Assembly (NCBI RefSeq): GCF_003574425.1
Contig: NZ_QLIU01000035.1
Location: 1 to 41,788, forward strand
Direction: 5' to 3'
Length of the DNA: 41,788 bases
Origin: Cysteiniphilum halobium
GTDB taxonomy: Bacteria; Pseudomonadota; Gammaproteobacteria; Francisellales; Francisellaceae
Shown here: one piece after another, positions 34,950 through 41,788 of the stretch
Numbering within the stretch: the first letter of the stretch is position 1
Layout of the letters: every line of letters begins with the position of its first letter
Translations under genes and position numbers: made by a program
Notes under the pieces: model-generated
Seen by the model: the letters and a program-made list of their open reading frames with translations, nothing else
Database searches by the model: none
What the model was told of the DNA's origin: nothing

Positions 34950-37900
34950 GTGCGTTTTATAGATATCTTTATTAAAAACCCTGTTTTAGCTTTTGTCATT
35001 AGTGCATTGATCTTAGTTGCTGGTATTGGTAGCGCTTTTATGATGCAAGTCAGTGAGTATCCACAAATAAATGATGCCCTTATTACAATTACAACATCCT
35101 ATCCAGGCGCAAATCCCAAGATCATTCAAGGGTTTATAACATCTCCTTTAGAGCATTCTGTTGCAGGAGCAGATGGTATTGACTATATGTCGTCACGCAG
35201 CACACTTGGGTCAAGTGATATTGAGGTTAAAACAAGCATTGATGCAAACCCAAATATTGTATTAAGTCAGGTTGTGCAGAAAGTTAATGCCGTATTAAGT
35301 CAGCTGCCAAAAGGAACAGAATCTCCATCAATTAATATGACTACAGGGGATACTTTCCCTTCTTTTGTATTTGTTATTACCGCAAAAGACAAAACAGCAA
35401 CCGTTCCAATGATGACAGCATATGCACAAAATGAGCTAACGCCAGAGCTTGAAGCATTAGGTGGTGTTGCCCAGGTAAGATTAGTCGGATCAAGTAGTTA
35501 TGCCATGAGGATCTGGCTGAATTATAAAAAAATGGCTGCCTTTAATGTTACTCCATCTGATGTTGCAAATGCGCTTAAAGCTAATAGTACCATTGCTGCA
35601 GGTGGTGAGATAAAAGGTCCTTATTATGATGTAACCGTTATTCCAACCACTAATTTAAGCACAGTTGATCAATATAATGATTTAGCAATTAAAAATGTTA
35701 ATGGTCGTATTGTTAGAATTAAAGACATTGGAAAGGCGGAATTAGGCAGACAAGATTATACAACCAATACGCTTTACAATGGCCAAGTAGCTATTTTTTC
35801 AAGTCTGTTATTAACACCAAGTGCAAATATTTTGGATGTTGAGCGTAAAATAAAGCAACAGCTTCCTATTATTAGGAGCTCACTGCCTAAAAATATGAAT
35901 ATCAACCTAGTATATACAGGTGCAAGTTACGTACATGCATCCATTCGTGAGGTGTTAAAATCACTCATTGAAGCAGTGATTATTGTTATTTTAGTGATCT
36001 TTTTATTTACAGGGTCAATTAGGTCAACCATTATTCCTATTGTATCGATTCCTTTGGCAATTATTGGATCATTCTCGCTAATGGCATTGATGGGATTCTC
36101 CTTTAATTTGTTAAGCTTTCTGGCCATTATTTTAGCAATTGGATTAGTTGCTGATGATGGCATTGTTGTGCTTGAAAATATTCATAGGCATATCGAAGAG
36201 GGGTTACCTCCCTTTAAGGCATCAATTAAAGGTGCCAGAGAGATAGCATCACCACTGATTCTTATGGCAAGCACCATTGTCGTTGTATTTATTCCCATTG
36301 GATTAGTAGGTGGCTTAACAGGGCAATTATTTATTGAGTTTGCTTATACTCTGATCGATATTGTGATTATTTCAGTCATTGTTGCTTATACTTTCTCTCC
36401 GATGTTGTGTTCTAAAATTATTACGCAAGCAAGTATACATAAACCAATGGTAATATACGTTGATAAAGTATTTTCTAAAGTAAAAAATGGCTATCTTGCC
36501 GTATTAAAAAGAGTAGTTAATATTCGTATTGCGATGCTTTTAATTGTTGTTGCTGTGTTTGGATGTGTTTTGTATATGTTTGTGCATATCCCATCTGATT
36601 TGGCGCCAACAGAGGATCAGGGTATTATTGGTATCAAAGGGATAGCGCCTTCTGCAAGTAATATTCATTATCTTGAATCAGAGGATAAATCAGTTAATAA
36701 ATTACTGTCTTCCTATCCAGAGAGTGTACATGGTAGATGGATTGGTCATGGTTTCCCTGTCAAGTTATTATTATTTTCTGGTGTGTTTTTAAAGCCTTGG
36801 GATGAGCGTAAGCAAACACAGATGGAATTACAGCCTAAATTGCAAAAAGCGTTGAATCAATTCCCTGGGTTTCAGTTTGTTACCTTTACTTTACCACCAT
36901 TACCAGGTAGTGACTTTGGACCACCTATTGAATATGTGATTCAAACATCAAAAGATTATGATTCGTTAAATACAGTTGCTGGTAAAGTGGTTGCTGCCAT
37001 GATGGCAAGTAAAAAGTTCCTCTTTGCTAAGAGTGACCTTCTATTTGATAATGATCAAGTATCCGTTAATATTGACCGTAATAAAGCTGCAGAGCTTGGG
37101 ATATCGATGAGTGATCTTGCCAATGATTTAAGTTATTCATACTCTGGTGGATATGTTAATTACTTTGATCTTTTTGGTTATGGTTATCAAGTGATCCCTG
37201 AGATGCTAGATAGTATGAAACTTAGCATTGATCAGTTAAAGCAATTACAATTGAAAACGAAGTCAGGGGCAATGGTTCCACTATCATCAATAGCTACTTT
37301 TGAAGTTCAGCCATCCATTTATATGAGAAATAGATTTCAAGGGTTAAATTCAGCAACTATTTTTGCCGTACCTGCGGAAGGTATTACGCAAGGGGATGCA
37401 ATTAACTATTTGCAAAACTTATCTAAAACGATATTACCAAAAGGTTATATGCATACTTATGTTGGTTCATCGCGCTCAGTTGTCCAAAACTCAAACCAAA
37501 TGCTTTATGCTTTTCTCTTTGCAATTATTATTATATATCTTGTGTTAGCTGCGCAGTTTGAGAGCTTTAGGGATCCTTTTGTTATTCTTATTACTGTGCC
37601 TATGTCAATATTTGGGGCGTTGTTACCACTTTATATTGGCAAGAGCTATCATGCGGGATTTGCCTCACTCAATATTTATTCACAAGTTGGTCTGATTACC
37701 TTGATAGGCTTGATTAGTAAGCATGGGATATTATTGGTTGAGTTTGCTAATAAAGAACAATTAAAAGGTAAAAACAAAATTGTCGCAATATTATCGTCTG
37801 CAGAGTTAAGGGTTCGCCCGATTCTCATGACAACAGCTGCTATGGTTGTGGGTGTTTTACCATTGGTGTTTGCCTCTGGTGCTGGTGCTGTTGGTAGACA

Positions 37901-38063
37901 ATCTATGGGTATGATTATTTGTTTTGGTATGTTAATAGGAACTATTTTTACCCTGTTTATTGTTCCTATAATGTATATTTTTCTTGCGCAGAATAAGCAA
38001 AAGCTATTCTTGAAAAAACAGCGACAAGCACTTGAGATCAAATCGCTAGAACAAGATAATTAG
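34950..38063 (+). CDS. RND-family (HAE1) multidrug efflux pump
   Basis: A 1037-residue inner-membrane proton antiporter with twelve predicted helices and two large periplasmic loops. It starts MRFIDIFIKNPVLAFVISALIL. TM4 has the proton-relay aspartates in AIGLVADDGIVVLENIHRH. Other conserved points are YPGANPKIIQGFITSPLE, GVAQVRLVGSSSYAMRIWL, RPILMTTAAMVVGVLPLVFASGAGA and a C-terminal charged tail. Start is GTG at 34950 with GAGGGA upstream. It operates with the preceding adaptor; the outer-membrane channel must be shared. Substrates cannot be told; it is closer in style to MexI/VexF-type HAE1 pumps than to heavy-metal CzcA. Confidence 0.95.
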   Translation: MRFIDIFIKNPVLAFVISALILVAGIGSAFMMQVSEYPQINDALITITTSYPGANPKIIQGFITSPLEHSVAGADGIDYMSSRSTLGSSDIEVKTSIDANPNIVLSQVVQKVNAVLSQLPKGTESPSINMTTGDTFPSFVFVITAKDKTATVPMMTAYAQNELTPELEALGGVAQVRLVGSSSYAMRIWLNYKKMAAFNVTPSDVANALKANSTIAAGGEIKGPYYDVTVIPTTNLSTVDQYNDLAIKNVNGRIVRIKDIGKAELGRQDYTTNTLYNGQVAIFSSLLLTPSANILDVERKIKQQLPIIRSSLPKNMNINLVYTGASYVHASIREVLKSLIEAVIIVILVIFLFTGSIRSTIIPIVSIPLAIIGSFSLMALMGFSFNLLSFLAIILAIGLVADDGIVVLENIHRHIEEGLPPFKASIKGAREIASPLILMASTIVVVFIPIGLVGGLTGQLFIEFAYTLIDIVIISVIVAYTFSPMLCSKIITQASIHKPMVIYVDKVFSKVKNGYLAVLKRVVNIRIAMLLIVVAVFGCVLYMFVHIPSDLAPTEDQGIIGIKGIAPSASNIHYLESEDKSVNKLLSSYPESVHGRWIGHGFPVKLLLFSGVFLKPWDERKQTQMELQPKLQKALNQFPGFQFVTFTLPPLPGSDFGPPIEYVIQTSKDYDSLNTVAGKVVAAMMASKKFLFAKSDLLFDNDQVSVNIDRNKAAELGISMSDLANDLSYSYSGGYVNYFDLFGYGYQVIPEMLDSMKLSIDQLKQLQLKTKSGAMVPLSSIATFEVQPSIYMRNRFQGLNSATIFAVPAEGITQGDAINYLQNLSKTILPKGYMHTYVGSSRSVVQNSNQMLYAFLFAIIIIYLVLAAQFESFRDPFVILITVPMSIFGALLPLYIGKSYHAGFASLNIYSQVGLITLIGLISKHGILLVEFANKEQLKGKNKIVAILSSAELRVRPILMTTAAMVVGVLPLVFASGAGAVGRQSMGMIICFGMLIGTIFTLFIVPIMYIFLAQNKQKLFLKKQRQALEIKSLEQDN

Positions 38064-38324
38064 CAACTTCTGTTTATCTAGTAGCTATAAACAAGAATTG
38101 TAGTCTTTGCCTGTATGTCAAGAGGTATTCAGCTATAAGAAGTCATCTATTTTTGGCTATGCAAACTGTGCTGTGCCTTGTTTTGGGTGTTGACTTTTTC
38201 TCAATCAAGGTTTTGTTTTTTTCGTTTTCCGGATAGGTATATGGAAAGATAAAATGTTAAATGGTAGTCACTATTTGGGATGAAACGCAGATTGCATATA
38301 GAACCATTTACTGGGGTGAAATTT

Positions 38325-40502
38325 ATGAAAAAATTAAAATTATTAATAGTAACTCTCCAAGCTTTTTTGCTTCTGGGCTGTGGTGGGGGTTCAGGTCAAT
38401 CTAGTAGTGGGGGGGGATCTTCAACAGTTTATAAGGTGACATATTCTGATGGGCTCAATGTTTCTGAGTCTGCAAGTGAGGAATTTAGTATTCTTGTTGC
38501 TGCAGCAAATGCTGAGAGCTCTTTGACTTCTGTTTCTAGTAGTAAAGCGGTAACCTATTCAATTGATATTGTACCTAATGCAAATATCGTAGTTACGAAT
38601 AATTGCCAAAATATTGCTCTTGGGACGTCTTGCGAATTAATGACATCATTAACAAAACAAGCAGCAGATGTTGAGAAACTTAAATTTGTGGTTAAATTAT
38701 CAAATGGTGTTAGTAAGTCTGAAAGTGCTAGTCTTAAAAAACATCGATTGAAGATCAACCTTAACTCGCAAGAGGTTTTGCCTGTTAATGTGATTAACAC
38801 TGTATCAATTACTAATACCAGTAACGTAACGGCATACTTTGATAAGAATGTACATTTTACTGATGCAGAAAACAAAGAAATTACCAGCGTCTCGACTACA
38901 GATAGTACGTGTTCTAACTCTCTGAAGCCTGGAGATACTTGCAGCCTTAAGATCGCGGGCAAAAAGAATGGTGTGACGGGGCAATTAAAATTGGATTTGC
39001 ATAGGGACTCACTTGCTGACATAAGTTTTTCAGATGTTGTAGTGAAAGCTATCAAAACAGAAGATGTTCCAGCAAATACTCTTAAGGGATCAACTTATCC
39101 ATTTGAATATACCTTTACTAATACCAATGCAAGACGACCTGCGACAAAAGTAAGCTTTACTGATTCCGATTCAGTTAGTGTGGATTACTTTTATTTAGAT
39201 CCTGACAGTAGTTGTGATTATGTCGAGTGGTCGCACTTCTTTCCAGCAAATAGTAGCTGTACTTGGAAAGGGAACTTTAAGCCAATATCATCCGATGGTC
39301 GTAGATCAATGACGATCACGTTACATTATGCTGAGGGCGGTGATGTAGCTTTAACGAGCTCTTCACAAGTAACTGATGTTGTTGTCACTGGCATCAAAAC
39401 CCGAGATATTCCAGCAAATACAGTTAAAAGAGTAAGCTATCCATTTACCTACACTTTTCGTAATACTAGTACAACATCACCTGCGACAGGAATAAGCTTT
39501 ACGAATTCCTTATCTTCATCAGCAGACTTTACGATAGATACTACTCAGAGTACCTGTAATAATGTCAAGTCAATTCCAGCAAATGGTAGCTGTACCTGGA
39601 CAGGTGAGTTTATGCCATTATCCGGTGGTAGTAAGTCGATGATGATTACGTTACATTATGCTCAAGGTAGTGATGTGACTTTAACGAGTACCTCACAAGT
39701 CCCTGCTGTTGCTGTCACAGGTGCTAAAACCCAAGATATTCCAGAGAAGGCTATCAAGGGGCAAAGTTACTCATTTGTATACACCTTTACTAATATTGAT
39801 CGAGCATTATCTGCGACAGGAGTAAGCTTTACGAATTCCTTACCTGCAGATTTTACAATAGATACTGCAGATAGTACCTGTAACGGTGTCACGTCAATTG
39901 CAGCACAGCATAACTGTACTTGGACAGGGACGTTTACCCCAGAAAGCAATGGGAATAAGAGGGTAAGTTTGACGTTACATTATAATCAAGGCAGTGATGT
40001 CACTATATCCAGTGCTTCGTTAGCATTACTAGCTACTACACCAATTAATACAGGACCAGGTGCCGCTGAGGATAGTTGGTCCTGGCCAGCGACAAGATTT
40101 GAGCCAGCCAAAAAGAAAGACAAGTCTGCTGCATGTAATGATGCTGAGTATGATAAATTGACGGGGTTAATGTGGGCTAAAGATGGTAGTGCTGCTGGTA
40201 AAAAAAAGGTGAATGATGCCTTGACTTATGCTAATAATTTAACCTTATGTGGATATAATGACTGGCGCTTGCCAACAGTTAACGAGTTGCTCTCTCTGAT
40301 AAATTATGCAGATACAACCTCTCCTGCACATTGGTTAAATGCAAATGGTTTTAGTGATATTAAAAGTGATTGTTATTGGACCAGTAATGTTGGTGCTCTT
40401 ACACGCAGTAGCTGGTGGTATGTTGGCTTGTCTCTTGGTGATATACTTGCTGCGCAGACTGATGTTGTATGTTACATGTTGCCTGTTCGTGAGTCTACTT
40501 AA
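38325..40502 (+). CDS. Surface lipoprotein with three tandem beta-repeats and a C-terminal DUF1566 (Lcl_C) domain
   Basis: A 725-residue lipoprotein: lipobox LLLGC gives Cys19, followed by a Gly/Ser tether. Residues ~35-235 are Ig-like beta text. Three tandem repeats of about 108 residues follow (~239-349, 352-459, 462-565), each with a PFxYTFTN opening, a CxWxGxFxP centre and LHYxxGxDV ending. Residues ~604-722 form a DUF1566 domain of the C-type-lectin-like fold (CNDAEYDKLTGLMWAKDG, CGYNDWRLPTVNEL, DCYW, YMLPVRE), known from Legionella collagen-like adhesin Lcl. The frame opens at 38280, but the ATG at 38325 has GGGGTGA upstream and yields the lipoprotein signal. The domain's framework is nearly identical to that of the next gene, yet its last ~37 residues differ. 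Adhesion or ligand display is likely. Confidence 0.88.
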   Translation: MKKLKLLIVTLQAFLLLGCGGGSGQSSSGGGSSTVYKVTYSDGLNVSESASEEFSILVAAANAESSLTSVSSSKAVTYSIDIVPNANIVVTNNCQNIALGTSCELMTSLTKQAADVEKLKFVVKLSNGVSKSESASLKKHRLKINLNSQEVLPVNVINTVSITNTSNVTAYFDKNVHFTDAENKEITSVSTTDSTCSNSLKPGDTCSLKIAGKKNGVTGQLKLDLHRDSLADISFSDVVVKAIKTEDVPANTLKGSTYPFEYTFTNTNARRPATKVSFTDSDSVSVDYFYLDPDSSCDYVEWSHFFPANSSCTWKGNFKPISSDGRRSMTITLHYAEGGDVALTSSSQVTDVVVTGIKTRDIPANTVKRVSYPFTYTFRNTSTTSPATGISFTNSLSSSADFTIDTTQSTCNNVKSIPANGSCTWTGEFMPLSGGSKSMMITLHYAQGSDVTLTSTSQVPAVAVTGAKTQDIPEKAIKGQSYSFVYTFTNIDRALSATGVSFTNSLPADFTIDTADSTCNGVTSIAAQHNCTWTGTFTPESNGNKRVSLTLHYNQGSDVTISSASLALLATTPINTGPGAAEDSWSWPATRFEPAKKKDKSAACNDAEYDKLTGLMWAKDGSAAGKKKVNDALTYANNLTLCGYNDWRLPTVNELLSLINYADTTSPAHWLNANGFSDIKSDCYWTSNVGALTRSSWWYVGLSLGDILAAQTDVVCYMLPVREST

Positions 40503-40677
40503 TTAAAAGAATTAATCGTGGGCATATTAGCGCATATAAATGTACATATTAACTTTTATGTCGTGCTATTGACTTTGTCATTATACAAAATAACGGCTTG
40601 CCAGACACATTAAAGAAAGAGTTTCTTTCATTCATATTAAAACACCAAACCTTTAGACTAACTTTTTAGGAGGAAAA

Positions 40678-41220
40678 ATGAGAAAAATAAATAAAACACT
40701 GTTATTGTTTAGCCTGCTATCTAGTTTTTGTGCCTGGAATGATGGATTTGCGAGTACAGGTGTAATTATTCAAAACACAAACCCTACGGATACAGGACCA
40801 GGTCAGTGGCCAACACCAAGATTTATATCTGCTAAGAAGACAGATAATTCTACATGCAATGATGCTGAGTATGATAAATTGACGGGATTAATGTGGGCTA
40901 AAGACGGTAGTGCTTCTGGTTCTATCGCCTGGAGTGATGCAGTAAGTTACGCTAAAAAATTAAGCTTATGTGGATATAATGACTGGCGCTTGCCAACAGT
41001 TAACGAATTACGCTCTCTAGTAAATTATGCAGATACAACTTCTCCTGCACATTGGTTAAATGCAAATGGTTTTAGTGGTATTCAAAGCGACTTTTATTTT
41101 AGCGCTACGATTTTCTCACCCAACGCCAAGGACGTGTGGGTCCTTAGTATGGCTGGTGGTTGGATAGGTCCCATCGATTCGGCGCTTGGCTATGTTTTGC
41201 CTGTTCGCGGGCCTAATTGA
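40678..41220 (+). CDS. Secreted DUF1566 (Lcl_C) domain protein
   Basis: A 180-residue exported protein. Signal peptide cleaved near residue 25 (DGFA/ST), short linker, then one DUF1566 domain (~60-177: CNDAEYDKLTGLMWAKDG, CGYNDWRLPTVNELRSLVNYADTTSPAHWLNANGFSGI, YVLPVRG). DNA identity to the preceding gene is nearly complete over two framework blocks and stops abruptly at the SD[FC]Y position. The last 36 codons before LPVR are about 50% GC by my count, with 11 C-ending codons, unlike the AT-ending codon use around them. A perfect AGGAGG lies before the ATG. Expression is from its own leader, which has a small AAAGAAA/TTTCTTT hairpin. Not a lipoprotein, unlike its neighbour. Confidence 0.88.
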   Translation: MRKINKTLLLFSLLSSFCAWNDGFASTGVIIQNTNPTDTGPGQWPTPRFISAKKTDNSTCNDAEYDKLTGLMWAKDGSASGSIAWSDAVSYAKKLSLCGYNDWRLPTVNELRSLVNYADTTSPAHWLNANGFSGIQSDFYFSATIFSPNAKDVWVLSMAGGWIGPIDSALGYVLPVRGPN

Positions 41221-41381
41221 TTGTTTTTTAGTATAAAAATTCAAATTAATTAGTTTTTTATATAAATATTAGTTAGATTGTGGTTTCCCCTCTTGTGAGC
41301 TATAAACGCGGATTATTACCCTAATAATTTTTTATCATTATATATTTAGGCTCATTTAGCATAGACTTATAACGTGAGATG

Positions 41382-41407
41382 TATACCCATCACAAACCAT
41401 TTTACAG
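41382..41407 (+). repeat. 26-bp dispersed repeat, copy 2
   Basis: One mismatch from 30369-30394. The surrounding 41221-41482 contains nothing else I recognise. Confidence 0.55.
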
Positions 41408-41482
41408 AACTTTTTGCTTTGCATTTTGCGTGTGATGAGTCTAGATCTGGTGTGTAATAAAATAATGCTAAGGTGGGAATCT

Positions 41483-41722
41483 ATGAAATTTTTAAGATAT
41501 CGTGTTCAAGGTCAAACTAAACCAGCAATCTTTCATAAAGGAATGATTTATGATATCAGTCATATCATTGATGATATTGATATTGATACCATAGGTAAGA
41601 TTGGAAGCTTATCACAAATGACATTGGAAGAAGTTACAAAACTGCCCGTGTTGTCAGAGAAAGTAGATGAGCGCAGCGTTCTGGCTTGTATCAAAAACCC
41701 CACACTACAGGACACTAACTAA
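41483..41722 (+). pseudogene. Truncated fumarylacetoacetate hydrolase (FAH)-family protein
   Basis: A 79-residue frame starting MKFLRYRVQGQTKPAIFHKGMIYDISHIIDDID resembles the N-terminal domain of FAH-family hydrolases/decarboxylases (start MKLLRYG.KG.EKPG, then DLS). It stops (IKNPTLQDTN-stop) just where the family continues into the catalytic beta-roll with its metal-binding Glu residues, and I see no continuation in the last 66 bases. A good ribosome site (AAGGTGGGA) and intact start suggest the 5' end once functioned. Probably a truncated gene. Confidence 0.5.
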
Positions 41723-41788
41723 TTTTTCCATTTGAATTTTTGTTAACTTTAGCTCAAATACAAGCTTAATTGATGCCATAATTTTACC

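Noticed and set aside
41221-41413. DGR template repeat or reverse transcriptase downstream of the DUF1566 genes
   Set aside because: I looked for a second copy of the variable region and for RT-like coding in the remaining sequence and saw none.

Overview
The window looks like chromosomal DNA of an AT-rich gammaproteobacterium. The closest impression is the Francisella / Fastidiosibacter / Cysteiniphilum side of the class. This rests on E. coli-like SodB, MdaB, GrxD and ArgH, an rpsF-rpsR-rplI operon without priB, an LbtU/FslE-type outer-membrane protein, and a Legionella-type DUF1566 (Lcl C-terminal) domain. The genus assignment is inference.

Layout. 1-158 is the cut-off start of an IS630-type transposase. 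0.4-3.7 kb is a symmetrical module: two paralogous MerR regulators flank a secreted subtilisin-like protease with a putative carbohydrate-binding tail, and similar MerR-type operator sequences lie before all three genes. 4.0-6.8 kb is housekeeping: grxD and sodB (divergent), rpoZ, tRNA-Val, then rpsF-rpsR-rplI, with readable promoters and terminators. 6.8-9.4 kb is accessory: a long imperfect hairpin, a methyltransferase, an IS256-like transposase remnant, mdaB, and a 90-bp direct repeat around a palindrome-rich segment. 9.46-15.6 kb holds carB (no carA beside it), an overlapping ABC-F ATPase and a BASS-family transporter. 15.9-18.8 kb pairs a FadL-type outer-membrane channel with a GDSL lipase lipoprotein.

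The most striking block is 18.8-26.6 kb. It is an arginine operon (GNAT::argG, argC, argF', argB, argE, argH) whose gene types and order resemble Bacteroidota. It includes a carbamoyltransferase with the proline that marks succinylornithine specificity. argD is absent, and a short repeat scar sits where I would expect it. Two copies of a 176-bp MITE-like element, in the same orientation, bracket the cluster. carB also looks like the Bacteroidota/eukaryotic CPSase type, so carbamoyl-phosphate and arginine synthesis may have been acquired together. pyrG follows.

28.3-38.1 kb is an envelope and efflux region: an HlyD+FUSC pair on the minus strand, small secreted proteins, an LbtU-like porin, and an RND pump with its adaptor. 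It is interspersed with decayed repeats. 38.3-41.2 kb carries two tandem DUF1566 surface proteins. Their frameworks are nearly identical but their C-terminal ~36 residues differ completely, a pattern reminiscent of diversity-generating-retroelement targets, although no reverse transcriptase is in view. The window ends with a truncated fumarylacetoacetate-hydrolase-like fragment.
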